Assembly (NCBI RefSeq): GCF_024206495.1 | Contig: NZ_JAMBPQ010000006.1 | Coordinates: 248,001 to 312,000 of the forward strand | Origin: Paraburkholderia sp. CNPSo 3272 | Lineage (GTDB): Bacteria; Pseudomonadota; Gammaproteobacteria; Burkholderiales; Burkholderiaceae | Reading direction: 5' to 3' | DNA: 64,000 nt | Part shown: one piece after another, positions 33,616 to 45,357 of the stretch | How the letters are laid out: each line of letters starts with the position of its first letter | How positions within the stretch are numbered: the first letter of the stretch is position 1 | Notes under the pieces: generated by a model | Told to the model about the DNA's origin: nothing | Database searches by the model: none | The model's input: only the letters and a program-made list of their open reading frames with translations | Position numbers and translations under genes: made by a program

Positions 33616-34424
33616 TGGACGAATCGCAAGCCTCCCCCGGCGGCGCAACCGCCACGGCCAACGCCCCGCTCGCGCTGCGGGGCGACAACATCGTCAAGCG
33701 CTTCGGCGCGGTCACGGCGCTCGACGGCGTTTCGCTCACGCTCGGCCGCGGCGAAATCCTCGGCATTCTCGGCGACAACGGCGCGGGCAAGTCCACGCTC
33801 GTGAAAATCCTCACGGGTTTTCATCAGCAAACGAGCGGCACACTGCAGATCGACGGCAGCGAAACGCTGCTGCGCTCGGTGGACCATGCGCGCTCGCTCG
33901 GCATCGAATGCGTTTATCAGGACCTCGCACTGGCGAATTCGCTGAGCATTTACCACAACATGTTCCTGAACCGCGAGATCGTGCGCCGCGGGCCCTTCAA
34001 ATTGCTCGATCACAAGCAGATGCGCCAGCGAGCGGCGCAGCTGCTCGACGACATCGGCGTGCACGTACCCTCGGTGGACCTGCCTGTGGAGCGGCTTTCT
34101 GGCGGTCAGCGCCAGGCGATCGCGGTGGCGCGCGCCGTCCATTCGAACGCAAAGATCCTGCTGCTCGACGAGCCGCTCGCCGCGATGGGAGCGCGCGAAG
34201 CGGGTCTCATCATCGATCTCATCATGCGTTTGAAGGAAAAAGGCGGCCTATCGATTATCATGATCATGCACAACTATGCGCAGACGCTCGATATTGCGGA
34301 TCGCATCATGTTGATGCAGCGAGGCCGCGTGACATACGAACAGCACAGCGCCAATACATCGGTGGCTGAACTGATGGATATCGTGCGGCGGGAATACCGG
34401 GCCATGCGCGCCACCAGCGCGTAG
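33615..34424 (+). CDS. Sugar ABC importer single-domain ATPase, FrcA-like
   Basis: The 269-residue protein has only one ATPase domain, as in FrcA, in contrast to the fused YtfR/AraG of the neighbouring systems. It has Walker A GDNGAGKST, the Q-loop VYQDLALANSLS, signature RLSGGQRQ and Walker B ILLLDEPLAAMG. The switch is MIMHNYAQ. GGGAG six bases before the ATG at 33615 favours it over the ATG at 33612. It completes the three-gene importer that starts at 31471. A GntR regulator gene follows by about 55 bases. Confidence 0.9.
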   Translation: MDESQASPGGATATANAPLALRGDNIVKRFGAVTALDGVSLTLGRGEILGILGDNGAGKSTLVKILTGFHQQTSGTLQIDGSETLLRSVDHARSLGIECVYQDLALANSLSIYHNMFLNREIVRRGPFKLLDHKQMRQRAAQLLDDIGVHVPSVDLPVERLSGGQRQAIAVARAVHSNAKILLLDEPLAAMGAREAGLIIDLIMRLKEKGGLSIIMIMHNYAQTLDIADRIMLMQRGRVTYEQHSANTSVAELMDIVRREYRAMRATSA

Positions 34425-34478
34425 TGACCCAATAACAAAGGGGGACGCTCTGATCGGGTAGCCCCCGGCCGGACAATC

Positions 34479-35204
34479 ATGGATTACCGCAATCTAGAGA
34501 AACGCAAGAGCATGCACGCGCGCATCGTGCAAGAGCTCGGCATGCAGATCGTGGGCGGCACGCTCCCCCCCGGGCAGCGCCTGCCCGCCGAACCCACACT
34601 GTGCGAGACCTACGGCGTGAGCCGCCCGGTGCTGCGCGAGGCCACGCGCGTGCTGGTCGCCAAGGGCCTGGTCGTTTCGAAGCCGCGCGTCGGCAGTGTC
34701 GTGCGACCGCGCGAAGAATGGCACATGCTCGACCCCGACGTGCTGTACTGGACCGTCAACAGCATTCCCGAAGGCGAGTTCTTCCGCTCGCTCATGACCG
34801 TGCGGCAGATCATCGAACCCGCCGCCGCGGCGCTCGCCGCGATTTCAGCAAACGACGAAGACCGCGCCCGCATTACCGCAGCCTACGCGCGCATGGAGCA
34901 GGCGCAAACGGCCGCCGACCTGCTCGAGCCCGACCTGGAATTCCACCGCGCGATCATGGCCGCCACGCATAACAACATGCTGGCGTACATCGGCAACATG
35001 CTCTCGCTCGCGCTTTCCGAGTCGATCAAGCTCACTAGCCGCCATCCCAACACGCACGCCCTTTCGTTGCCGCGCCACAAGGCGATTCTCACGGCGATCG
35101 AGCACGGCGACGCACTCGCGGCGCGGCAAGCGAGCGTCGTGCAGCTCGACAATGCGCGCGCCGACGCCAAATCGATTCTGGGCGGGGCGGGGCTGGAGAC
35201 CTGA
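34479..35204 (+). CDS. GntR-family regulator with FCD (FadR-type) effector domain
   Basis: The 241-residue protein has a winged-helix GntR domain at about 10-75 (GQRLPAEPTLCETYGVSRPVLREA) and an all-helical FCD domain with the metal-ligand region DLEFHRAIMAATHN and HKAILTAIEHGD. FCD domains bind sugar acids or carboxylates, as in DgoR and LldR. It lies at the end of the ytf/frc-like import cluster in the same direction. A likely target is the divergent dehydratase/ytfQ promoter with its paired ATAG-N5-CTAT repeats, and possibly the frc-like operon. Confidence 0.92.
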   Translation: MDYRNLEKRKSMHARIVQELGMQIVGGTLPPGQRLPAEPTLCETYGVSRPVLREATRVLVAKGLVVSKPRVGSVVRPREEWHMLDPDVLYWTVNSIPEGEFFRSLMTVRQIIEPAAAALAAISANDEDRARITAAYARMEQAQTAADLLEPDLEFHRAIMAATHNNMLAYIGNMLSLALSESIKLTSRHPNTHALSLPRHKAILTAIEHGDALAARQASVVQLDNARADAKSILGGAGLET

Positions 35205-35233
35205 GGCTCGCAAACTAGAGCAGCGCCGCGCCA

Positions 35234-35250
35234 GGGCCGCATTGCGGCCC
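35234..35250. terminator. Perfect hairpin between convergent gntR and araH genes
   Basis: GGGCCGC (35234-35240) and GCGGCCC (35244-35250) form a seven-base-pair stem with an ATT loop in the 63-base gap between two convergent genes. Neither side has a T-run, so if it terminates transcription it does so weakly or with Rho. Confidence 0.45.
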
Positions 35251-35267
35251 ATCGGCGTGCCCTTCCC

Positions 35268-36278
35268 TCACACTGCGCGCTTGCTGCGGCGGTACTGGTC
35301 GAACAGCACCGCGAGCAGCAGAATACCGCCGCGAATCAGGTACTGATAGAACGTCGGTACGTTCATGAGGCTCATGGCGTCTTGCACCGAGCCCATGATC
35401 AGCACGCCCACGAGCACGCCCGAGATCGTCGCCACGCCGCCCGTGAGCGACACGCCGCCCAGCACGCAAGCCGAGATCACGCCGAGCTCGAGGCCAACCG
35501 AAGTCTTCGGGTCGCCCAGACTCATGCGCGAGGCCAGCATCACGCCCGCAAAGCCCGTAATGAGCCCTTGCAGCACGAACACCGTGATCTTGATGCGCGT
35601 GACCGGCAGGCCTGCCAGGCGCGCCGCTTCGCTATTGCCGCCCACCGCGAGCACGTTCTTGCCGAACACGGTTTTCTTGAGCAGGAAGCCGAACACCACG
35701 AAGCCGATGATGTTGCTCCAGATCGGGAACGAAATGCCGAGGAAGGAGCCGCCGCCCAGATCGAAGAAGCGCTCTTCGGAGATCATCACGGCGTCGCCGT
35801 TCGAGGTGAGGAACGCGAGACCGCGCACCGCTTCCATCATCGCGAGCGTGGCGATCAGCGAGTTGATCTTGAAGCGCGCTATCAGCACGCCGTTCACGAG
35901 CCCCACCGCCCCGCCCGCGAGCACGCCGGCCGTAATGCCGAGCAGCACGCTATGCGACTGCGTGATGACCGTGGAGGCCACCACGCCCGCGAAGGCCACG
36001 ATCGAGGCGACCGAAAGATCGACCTCGCCGAGCGCGAGCACGAACATCATCGTGACGGCGATCGAGCCGATCAGCGTGACGGAGAGCAGCAGGCCCTGAA
36101 TGTTGCGGGTCGTGAGGAAGTCGGGCACCGTTGCGGATAGCACCGCGAACAGCACCACGAACACCACCGCGATGCCCGATTTGTTGATCATGTCCCAGGC
36201 CCGCGCGCGCTGGGGGGTAATCGGCGCGGCGGCTTCGTTGACGGTAGGCGTGCCCTGTGGCTGCATGGCTTCACTCAT
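35268..36278 (-). CDS. araH: L-arabinose ABC importer permease AraH
   Basis: The permease (336 residues) has VLALGEVDLSVASIVAFAG, VNGVLIARFKINSLIATLAMMEAVRGLAF (by motif) and the C-terminal CVLGGVSLTGGVATI, matching AraH. It is the last gene of a seven-gene minus-strand operon beginning with the dehydratase gene at 44173. It forms the membrane channel for AraFG. About eight to ten membrane helices can be seen. Confidence 0.92.
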   Translation of the reverse strand: MSEAMQPQGTPTVNEAAAPITPQRARAWDMINKSGIAVVFVVLFAVLSATVPDFLTTRNIQGLLLSVTLIGSIAVTMMFVLALGEVDLSVASIVAFAGVVASTVITQSHSVLLGITAGVLAGGAVGLVNGVLIARFKINSLIATLAMMEAVRGLAFLTSNGDAVMISEERFFDLGGGSFLGISFPIWSNIIGFVVFGFLLKKTVFGKNVLAVGGNSEAARLAGLPVTRIKITVFVLQGLITGFAGVMLASRMSLGDPKTSVGLELGVISACVLGGVSLTGGVATISGVLVGVLIMGSVQDAMSLMNVPTFYQYLIRGGILLLAVLFDQYRRSKRAV

Positions 36279-36359
36279 TTCTGGTTCATCGTTTCGGATC
36301 GGTCGCGAGCGTCGATTGAAGACGTTTCAGACGCGACCGGCAAGGCAAAAAAACAGGCT

Positions 36360-37910
36360 TCAGCGCGGCAGCGCCATCTTGATCAGTTCGTCGGGCGAAG
36401 CTTCGGCCTTCGGCAGGCTGCCCGCAATTCGCCCTTCGCGCATCACGATGATGCGGTCCGACACGCCGATCACTTCGGCCAGGTCGCTCGACACCATGAT
36501 GACGGTCTTGCCCGCTTCCGCGAGCTCGTACAGCAGGTTGTAGATTTCGGCGCGCGCGCCCACGTCGATGCCGCGCGTGGGCTCGTCCATCAGGAACACC
36601 TCGATGCGTTCGGCGAGCCAGCGCGACAGAATCACCTTCTGCTGGTTGCCGCCCGAGAGCGTGCCGATGGCCGTGTCGCCGTTGCGCGTCTTGATCGCGA
36701 GTTTCTTGATGTAGTCCTGCGCGAGATCGCGCTCGCGCCGCGCGTCGAGGAGGAAGCGCGCGGGGCTGAAGTGGCGGCGCGCGCTGATGTTGAGGTTATC
36801 GGCCACCGACGCGATCGCGACGATGCCTTCCTGCTTGCGGTCCTCGGGGCAGAGCGCGAGGCCCGCGCGCACGGCGTCGCGCGGGCTCGCGAAATTGACG
36901 CGCTTGCCGCCGAGTTCGACGTGGCCCGCGCTGGCGCGCGTCGCGCCGTAAATCAGCTTCATGAGTTCCGAGCGCCCGGCGCCCACGAGCCCGAAGAAGC
37001 CGACGATTTCGCCGCGCCGCGCCGTGAACGATACCGGCTCGGCGAGCCCAGGACCTAGCAGGCCCTTCGCTTCGAGCAGGACGTCTCCCGCTTCGCGCGG
37101 ACGATAGCCGTACACGTCCTCGATCGAGCGGCCCACCATCGCCGCAATGAGGCGATTGCGGTCGAGATCGGCCACCGAATCGAACGTCTCGATGCGCTTG
37201 CCGTCGCGGAACACCGTCACGCGGTCGCAGAGCTCATAGACTTCATCCATGCGGTGCGTGACGTAGATGATCGCGCGGCCATCCGCGCGCAGCGCGTTGA
37301 TGATGCGAAAGAGGTTCTCCGTCTCGCGCGCCGAGAGCGAGCTGGTCGGTTCGTCGAAGGCGATCACGCGCGCGTCGCGCATGAGCGCCTTGCCGATTTC
37401 GATCATCTGGCGCTGGCCGATGGAGAGGTTCTTCACCGGCGTGCGCGGATCGATGCGCTCGCCAAGCCGCTTGAGCTCATCCATCGCGCGCTTGACGAGC
37501 GTGCCCTCGTCGAGCACGCCGAGGCGATTGGGCAACTGCCCGAGCATCAGGTTTTCCGCCACCGTCAGCTCGGGCACGAGATGCAGTTCCTGATAGATGA
37601 TCGCGATACCCGCTTCGAGCGCCGCCTTCGTGGTCGTAAAGCGGTGCTCCACGCCACCCAGCTCGAGCGTGCCTTCCTGCGGCTGGTTCACACCCGATAG
37701 CACCTTGAGCAGCGTGGATTTGCCCGCGCCGTTCTCGCCCATCAAGCCGTGTACCTCGCCGGCACGCACTTCCAGCGCCACGCGGTCGAGCGCGCGCACG
37801 CCCGGGAAGCTCACGGTAATGCCGTCGAGCTCCAGGTACGCGCGATTCCCCTGTTGAGCGCTCTTCACCGCGTTCGCTTGCGCGCTCGCATCAGTCATCG
37901 TTTCAGTCAT
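36360..37910 (-). CDS. araG: L-arabinose ABC importer ATPase AraG
   Basis: The 516-residue double ATPase has a first domain with Walker [10 protein letters not shown], signature NLSIGQRQ and Walker [13 protein letters not shown], and a second with LSGGNQQK and [13 protein letters not shown]. The second Walker A is degenerate ([12 protein letters not shown]), as usual. It couples ATP hydrolysis to AraF-delivered L-arabinose import through AraH. It lies 81 bases upstream of araH and 43 downstream of araF. Confidence 0.93.
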   Translation of the reverse strand: MTETMTDASAQANAVKSAQQGNRAYLELDGITVSFPGVRALDRVALEVRAGEVHGLMGENGAGKSTLLKVLSGVNQPQEGTLELGGVEHRFTTTKAALEAGIAIIYQELHLVPELTVAENLMLGQLPNRLGVLDEGTLVKRAMDELKRLGERIDPRTPVKNLSIGQRQMIEIGKALMRDARVIAFDEPTSSLSARETENLFRIINALRADGRAIIYVTHRMDEVYELCDRVTVFRDGKRIETFDSVADLDRNRLIAAMVGRSIEDVYGYRPREAGDVLLEAKGLLGPGLAEPVSFTARRGEIVGFFGLVGAGRSELMKLIYGATRASAGHVELGGKRVNFASPRDAVRAGLALCPEDRKQEGIVAIASVADNLNISARRHFSPARFLLDARRERDLAQDYIKKLAIKTRNGDTAIGTLSGGNQQKVILSRWLAERIEVFLMDEPTRGIDVGARAEIYNLLYELAEAGKTVIMVSSDLAEVIGVSDRIIVMREGRIAGSLPKAEASPDELIKMALPR

Positions 37911-37953
37911 TGCATCCCTGCCCTTTGCTTCGCCTCAGTCTTCTACGCAGTCC

Positions 37954-38958
37954 TTAGATACCCAGCTCGCTGCGCACGGCCGTCCAGTTGTCGCGCGTCA
38001 TCAGCTTGCCGGTGGTCTGCGTGTCGGCGGCCGGCTGCTTGCCGTCGCGGATCCACTCGACGAGGTTCTCGGCACTTTCCTTGCCGTGGTTCGTCGAGCT
38101 CACGGCGATCGTGCCGTAGAAGCCCGTAGGCTGCTTCTTCTGGAACTCGGCGAACGCTTCGCCTGCGCCGTTGATGCCCACGCCGATCACGTCAGCCGAC
38201 GGGATATGCAGCTGTTCGGTCGCGCGCACGGCGCCCAGCACGCTTTCTTCGTTGAGCGCGAACACCACCCACTTCTTGATGTTCGGATGCTGGGCGAGCA
38301 CCGGCGACGCCGCATTGAAGCCGCCTTCGTCGTCGGTGGTCTTTTGCGGGGCGTCGAAGATGTTTTCCTTCTTGAAGCCGCCGGCCAGCAGCGATTGCGT
38401 CGCGCCGTCCGTGCGCAGCTTCGCCGTGGGCAGTTCATAGTCGGTGATACGCAGCGCGCCCACTTCTTCCGGCTTCCAGCCGCGGCGCTTCATTTCGTCG
38501 GTGATCGCCTGACCGACCTGATTGCCGATCTTGAGCGCCGACATGCCGAGATGCGGCACGCTGGCGATCGGCTTGCCCGACGAGTCGACGAGCTGGTCAT
38601 CCACCGTCACGAACTTCATGTTGTAGCGCTTGGCGCGCGCCTGGATCGCCGGCCCGAGACGCACGTCGGGCGCGCAGATCACGAAGCCCTGTGCGCCTTG
38701 CGCGCCGAGGTTGTCGATGGCGGCGAGCACCTTCTCGCCGTCCGGCGTGCCGATGTTCACCACCGAGAAGTTCTCCTTCTGGCCGAGCGCCGTGGCGGCC
38801 TTCTGCTCGTTGATGAACCATGCCTGTTCCGGCATCTTCACGAGGAAACCGATCTTCACGGGCGAGTCGGCGTGCGCCGCCACGTTCATGCCGAGCGGGG
38901 CAATGCACATCGCCGCGAATGCGGCACGAAGGGTCAAACGGCGGATCTTGCTGGTCAT
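37954..38958 (-). CDS. araF: L-arabinose periplasmic binding protein AraF
   Basis: The 334-residue protein has a Sec signal ending AHA near residue 30 and closely follows E. coli AraF: VKIGFLVKMPEQAWF, GAQGFVICAPDVRLG, VTVDDQ, ITDYELPTAKLRTDGA and IGVGINGAGEAF. It captures L-arabinose in the periplasm. AGGAG lies just upstream of the ATG on the minus strand. It is between the L-arabinose 1-dehydrogenase gene and araG in one operon. Confidence 0.94.
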   Translation of the reverse strand: MTSKIRRLTLRAAFAAMCIAPLGMNVAAHADSPVKIGFLVKMPEQAWFINEQKAATALGQKENFSVVNIGTPDGEKVLAAIDNLGAQGAQGFVICAPDVRLGPAIQARAKRYNMKFVTVDDQLVDSSGKPIASVPHLGMSALKIGNQVGQAITDEMKRRGWKPEEVGALRITDYELPTAKLRTDGATQSLLAGGFKKENIFDAPQKTTDDEGGFNAASPVLAQHPNIKKWVVFALNEESVLGAVRATEQLHIPSADVIGVGINGAGEAFAEFQKKQPTGFYGTIAVSSTNHGKESAENLVEWIRDGKQPAADTQTTGKLMTRDNWTAVRSELGI

Positions 38959-39014
38959 GCTCCTGTCTCCTCAGGTGTGGTTTGCTGCGTGTGTAATGCT
39001 TGAAAGAAGCGTCG

Positions 39015-40930
<1,916 letters not shown>

Positions 40931-40970
40931 GTCTTCAGTCCTGCTTGAGAAAGAGTGTCAGCCCGTGCCT

Positions 40971-42326
40971 TCACGATTCGCTGGCCAGTTGTCCGGTGCC
41001 GCGCCCAGGCGTGCGCAGCACCGCGCGCACGGCGAACGTCACGAGCACCGCGAACACCAGCGTGGCCGCGAGAAAGTAAAGCCCGGCCGCCAGGCTGCCC
41101 GTCGCGTCCTTGATGAGCCCGATGCCATAGGGGCCGAGATAGCCGCCGAGATTCGCGAGCGAGTTGATCGTCGCGATCCCCACGGCCGCGCTCGCGCCGG
41201 TGAGGAACTCGCCGGGCAGCGCCCAGACCACGGCCTGAATCGAGTAGATCGAAAAAGCGGTCAGGCAGATGAACAGCAGTTGCAGCGCCGGCGCGTGAAA
41301 CCACGCGCTCGCGGCCATCGTCAGCGCCGCGACGCCCGAGACCACGACAATGTGGCCGTAACGTTCGCGATGCTTGTCCGAATGGCGCGGCACGATCAGC
41401 AAGCCCACTACCGCGAACAGATACGGCACCGCGGAAAGCAGGCCCGCCGTGGAATCGCTCACGCCGAACGCCTTGATAATGGTAGGCAACCAGAGCGACA
41501 AACCATAGATGCACAGCGGAAACGGCAGAAACAGCAGCGCAAGCAGCAGCACGCGGCGGTCCTTGAGCGCGCTAAACGGGTTGCGATGCGTGTCGAGCCG
41601 GTAGGCGCGCTGATCGGCGGCGAGTTCGCGCGCGATCCAGCGGCGCTCGTTGTCGTCGAGCCAGTGCGCGTGCGCGGGCGATTCGGGCAACAGACGCAAC
41701 GTGGGAATGCACAGCAGCACGGCGGGCAGGCCGCTCACGACAAACAGCGTCTGCCAGTTCGACATGCCGAAAAAGCCATGCGTTTCGAGCAGCGCGCCCG
41801 CGAGCGGCCCCGTGACGATGCCGGCGATGGGCTGCGCGAGCACGAGCAGGCCGATCACGCGCCCGCGGTGACGCATGGGGAACCACTGCGTGAGGAAATA
41901 GAGAATGCCCGGATAGAGACCGGCTTCCGCCGCCCCCAGCAGGAAGCGCAGCGCGTAGAAGCTTTTCGGGCCGCTCACGAGCGCCATCAGCATCGTGATC
42001 ACGCCCCACGTGAAGAGGATGCGCGCGAACCACACGCGCGCGCCGAAGCGCGCGAGCGCGAGATTGCTTGGCACTTCGCAGAGGAAATAACCGATGAAGA
42101 AGAGACCGGCGCCCAGGCCGTAGGCGCCGTCGGAAAGGCCTACGGCCGCGTTCATGTGCAGCTTCGCGAAGCCGACCACGGTGCGATCGACGTACGCCAC
42201 CACATAGATCAGCGCGAGAAAAGGCAGCAGCCGGCGCGCGATATGGCCGACGATGTGCTGTTCCTCGCTGCTGGCGCTTGCCAGTGCAGCGGGGCTTTCG
42301 TGTTGCAGCACCTGCGGGTTCGTCAT
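40971..42326 (-). CDS. MFS transporter, anion:cation symporter (ACS) type
   Basis: The 451-residue protein has twelve predicted helices and the ACS-family signatures YVDRTVVGFAKLHM near residue 46, GEAGLYPG-like GAAEAGLYPGILYFLTQWFP near 135, and RGRVIGLL. This group moves sugar acids, phthalate, glucarate or galactonate with a cation. Within an arabinose operon it may import L-arabinonate or a related aldonate. GGAGA precedes the ATG. It lies between the dehydratase (42422-44173) and the keto-deoxy-arabinonate dehydratase genes. Confidence 0.9.
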   Translation of the reverse strand: MTNPQVLQHESPAALASASSEEQHIVGHIARRLLPFLALIYVVAYVDRTVVGFAKLHMNAAVGLSDGAYGLGAGLFFIGYFLCEVPSNLALARFGARVWFARILFTWGVITMLMALVSGPKSFYALRFLLGAAEAGLYPGILYFLTQWFPMRHRGRVIGLLVLAQPIAGIVTGPLAGALLETHGFFGMSNWQTLFVVSGLPAVLLCIPTLRLLPESPAHAHWLDDNERRWIARELAADQRAYRLDTHRNPFSALKDRRVLLLALLFLPFPLCIYGLSLWLPTIIKAFGVSDSTAGLLSAVPYLFAVVGLLIVPRHSDKHRERYGHIVVVSGVAALTMAASAWFHAPALQLLFICLTAFSIYSIQAVVWALPGEFLTGASAAVGIATINSLANLGGYLGPYGIGLIKDATGSLAAGLYFLAATLVFAVLVTFAVRAVLRTPGRGTGQLASES

Positions 42327-42421
42327 CGTGTCTCCAAGCTAATTTCTTCTCTTAAGCGGTGCGCCCTTCGTGTTTGCCGCGCTCAGGGCGCCGGCGCGCC
42401 CTGACCCATTGCAACAACCGC

Positions 42422-44173
42422 TCAGTGCGAATGCCGCGGCACCGCCGCTCCGCGCTTGCCCACGAGGAAGTCGAGGTCGCAACCCTCGTCGGCCTGCAGC
42501 ACGTGATCGACGTAAAGGCGCGCATAGCCGCCCTTGCCCAGCTGCTCCGCCACGCCGGGCGCCGCCGCCGGATCGACATCGCTCAAACGGCGCGCAAGTT
42601 CCTCGTCGCCGATGTCCAGATGCAGGCGACCCGATTCGCAGTCCAGCTCGATCCAGTCGCCGTTGCGCACCGCCGCGAGCGGCCCGCCCGCCGCCGCTTC
42701 GGGCGCCACGTGCAGGACCACCGTGCCGTAAGCCGTGCCGCTCATGCGCGCATCGGAAATGCGCACCATGTCCTTCACGCCCTGGCGCAGCAGCTTGGGC
42801 GGCAGGCCCATGTTGCCGACTTCGGCCATGCCGGGGTAGCCGCGCGGGCCGCAGTTCTTCATCACGAGGATGGAGTCCTTGTCGACGTCGAGCGATTCGT
42901 CGGCGATCGTCGCCTTGTAGTGGTCGAAGTTTTCGAACACCACGGCGCGGCCCCGATGCTTGAGCAGCTCGGGCGTGGCCGCCGAAGGCTTGAGCACGGC
43001 ACCGCGCGGCGCGAGATTGCCGCGCAGGATACAGATGCCGCCGTCTGCGATCAATGGGTTGTCGAGTTGACGGATCACTTCGTCGTTGTAATTGGGCGCC
43101 TCGCGCACGTTGTCCCAGATGGACTTGCCGTTGACCGTGAGCGCATTGGGATGCGGCAGGAGGTTCGCTTCGCCGAGCCGGCGCAGCACCGCCGGCAGAC
43201 CGCCCGCGTAGTAGAACTCTTCCATCAGGAAGCGGCCCGACGGCTGCAGGTCGACGATGGTCGGCGTGTTGCGGCCAATGCGCTGCCAGTCTTCCAGTTC
43301 GAGATCGACGCCGATGCGGCCGGCAATCGCCTTCAGGTGAATCACGGCGTTGGTCGAGCCGCCGATGGCGGCATTCGTACGAATGGCGTTCTCGAACGCT
43401 TCGCGCGTCAGGACCTTCGACAGCTTCAGGTCTTCCAGCGCCATCTGCACAATGCGGATGCCCGACATGTGCGCGAGCACGTAGCGACGCGAATCGACGG
43501 CGGGAATCGCGGCGTTGTGCGGCAGCGAAACGCCGAGCGATTCGGCCATGCAGGCCATCGTCGAGGCGGTGCCCATGGTGTTGCAGGTGCCCGCCGAGCG
43601 CGACATGCCCGCTTCGGCCGAAAGGAACTGGTGCAGGTTGATTTCCCCCGCCTTCAGCTCCTCGTGCAGCCTCCAGACCACGGTGCCCGAGCCGATGTCA
43701 CGGCCTTCGTGCTTGCCGTTGAGCATCGGACCGCCGGTCACGACGATGGCGGGCACGTCCACACTGGCTGCGCCCATCAGCAGCGCGGGCGTGGTCTTGT
43801 CGCAGCCGCACAGAAGTACGACGGCGTCGATAGGGTTGCCGCGAATCGCCTCTTCCACGTCCATGGAAGCGAGATTGCGCGTGAGCATGGCCGAGGGACG
43901 CAGGTTCGATTCGCCGTTCGAGAACACCGGAAACTCGACCGGGAAGCCGCCCGCTTCATAGATGCCGCGCTTCACGTGCTCGGCGAGCTTGCGGAAATGC
44001 GCATTGCAGGGCGTGAGTTCCGACCAGGTGTTGCAGATGCCGATGATCGGGCGACCATCGAATTCGTGATCGGGAATGCCTTGATTCTTCATCCAGCTTC
44101 GGTACATGAAGCCGTTCTTGTCCGTGGTGCCGAACCACTGTTGGGAGCGCAGTTTGGGTTTCGTATCCGACAT
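42422..44173 (-). CDS. L-arabinonate dehydratase (IlvD/Edd family), copy 2
   Basis: This iron-sulfur enzyme (583 residues) dehydrates L-arabinonate to 2-keto-3-deoxy-L-arabinonate. The cluster Cys residues lie in ICNTWSELTPCNAH, CGCDKTTPALL and GTCNTMGTAS, with the Ser in DARMSGTAYG. It is very close to the copy at 24427-26169 over almost its whole length. The clearest differences are an insertion near the C-terminus (LSDVDPAAAPGVAEQLGKGG) and the last 15 residues. I chose ATG 44173 to align with that paralogue. An in-frame ATG at 44215 has no ribosome binding site. As the first gene of the araFGH/dehydrogenase operon it is the dedicated arabinonate enzyme, called AraC in A. brasilense. Confidence 0.93.
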   Translation of the reverse strand: MSDTKPKLRSQQWFGTTDKNGFMYRSWMKNQGIPDHEFDGRPIIGICNTWSELTPCNAHFRKLAEHVKRGIYEAGGFPVEFPVFSNGESNLRPSAMLTRNLASMDVEEAIRGNPIDAVVLLCGCDKTTPALLMGAASVDVPAIVVTGGPMLNGKHEGRDIGSGTVVWRLHEELKAGEINLHQFLSAEAGMSRSAGTCNTMGTASTMACMAESLGVSLPHNAAIPAVDSRRYVLAHMSGIRIVQMALEDLKLSKVLTREAFENAIRTNAAIGGSTNAVIHLKAIAGRIGVDLELEDWQRIGRNTPTIVDLQPSGRFLMEEFYYAGGLPAVLRRLGEANLLPHPNALTVNGKSIWDNVREAPNYNDEVIRQLDNPLIADGGICILRGNLAPRGAVLKPSAATPELLKHRGRAVVFENFDHYKATIADESLDVDKDSILVMKNCGPRGYPGMAEVGNMGLPPKLLRQGVKDMVRISDARMSGTAYGTVVLHVAPEAAAGGPLAAVRNGDWIELDCESGRLHLDIGDEELARRLSDVDPAAAPGVAEQLGKGGYARLYVDHVLQADEGCDLDFLVGKRGAAVPRHSH

Positions 44174-44339
44174 CGTGTTCGTCTTGTGGAGCGGGTAGTT
44201 CGCCGAATGCTTCAAGCGATGGATTCGGCACAGTCTAGGGAGAAGTCTGATAACCTTCTAATGAAATAATGGACGCATCCGATATCGAAATCGGCATTAG
44301 TATAAACACCTAAAACTATTTGGGAAATCAGGTGGAGAC

Positions 44340-45323
44340 ATGCTGGATACGAGCCCCTGGTACGTACGCACGCGGCTGAAAACGCGGCAATTGCTCCTCG
44401 TCGTGGCGCTGGCGGAGGAAGGCAACATTCACCGCGCGGCGGCGGCGCTGAACATGACGCAGCCCGCCGCTTCGAAGCTCCTGCGCGAGCTCGAAGACAT
44501 GCTCGGCGCGGTGCTGTTCGAGCGCATGCCGCGCGGCATGCGGCCCACGCTGTACGGCGACGCGCTGATCCGCCATGCGCGCGCCGTGCTGGGCAGCCTC
44601 GACCAGGCGCAGGAGGAACTGAGCGCGCTCAAGGCCGGGCGCCTCGGCCACGTGGCGGTGGGCGCGATCACATCGCCAGGCGTGCGCGTACTGCCCGCGG
44701 CCGTTGCGGCGGTCAAGCGCACGCATGCGAACTTGCGCGTCTCCGTGGAAATCGACGCCAGCAACGTGCTGCTCGAACACCTGGCGCAAGACAAGCTCGA
44801 CGTGGTGCTGGGCCGCCTTTCCGCCGAGCACGACAAGCTCCAGTTGCGTTACGAACCGCTCGCGGGCGAGCCCGTGTGCGCCGTGGTCCGGCCGGGGCAT
44901 CCCATGCTTGGGGCATTGCAGGACGAGGCCCAGGCGATCGCGCTCGCCGACATTGCGCGCGCGACGTGGGTCGTGCCGCCGGTCGGCAGCGTGCTGCGCC
45001 ACCGCTTCGAGCTGATGTTCCAGCGCGCGAGCCTCGCGCCCCCCTCGAACGTGGTCGAAACGCCCGCGCTGCTCTTCATCACGCGCGTGCTGGAGCAAAG
45101 CGACATGATCGCCGTGCTCACCGAGGACGTGGCGCGCTACTACGCGGCGCACGGCATGGTCGCGATCCTGCCCGTGCCGATGGATTGCCAGATGGACGAC
45201 TTCGGCATCATCACGCGTGCGGATGGCCTCCTCACGCCCGCGGCGAGCGTGATGATCGAGGCGTTGCGGCAGGTGAGCGCCGACATTTACGGCACGCACG
45301 GCGGCGAGCAAGGCGCGCGATAA
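44340..45323 (+). CDS. LysR-family regulator, GbpR-like
   Basis: The 327-residue protein has the LysR HTH starting RTRLKTRQLLLVVALAEEGNIHRAA, followed by LNMTQPAASKLLRELE. The wording YVRTRLKTRQL with this HTH resembles GbpR, which controls a sugar-binding-protein operon in Agrobacterium and Azospirillum. That comparison is from memory. GGTGGAGA precedes the ATG. It is divergent from the L-arabinose operon with 166 bases between. An inverted repeat CCGAT-N6-ATCGG (44279-44294) lies in this gap. Regulation of the operon by arabinose or galactose is inferred. Confidence 0.9.
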   Translation: MLDTSPWYVRTRLKTRQLLLVVALAEEGNIHRAAAALNMTQPAASKLLRELEDMLGAVLFERMPRGMRPTLYGDALIRHARAVLGSLDQAQEELSALKAGRLGHVAVGAITSPGVRVLPAAVAAVKRTHANLRVSVEIDASNVLLEHLAQDKLDVVLGRLSAEHDKLQLRYEPLAGEPVCAVVRPGHPMLGALQDEAQAIALADIARATWVVPPVGSVLRHRFELMFQRASLAPPSNVVETPALLFITRVLEQSDMIAVLTEDVARYYAAHGMVAILPVPMDCQMDDFGIITRADGLLTPAASVMIEALRQVSADIYGTHGGEQGAR

Positions 45324-45357
45324 TCGTGCGACGAAACCCGCGCGAGAGGACCGAACC

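Noticed and set aside
42359..44269. A plus-strand frame opposite the L-arabinonate dehydratase gene
   Set aside because: The minus strand encodes a full-length iron-sulfur dehydratase. A matching antisense frame also lies opposite its paralogue, as expected for shared codon bias.
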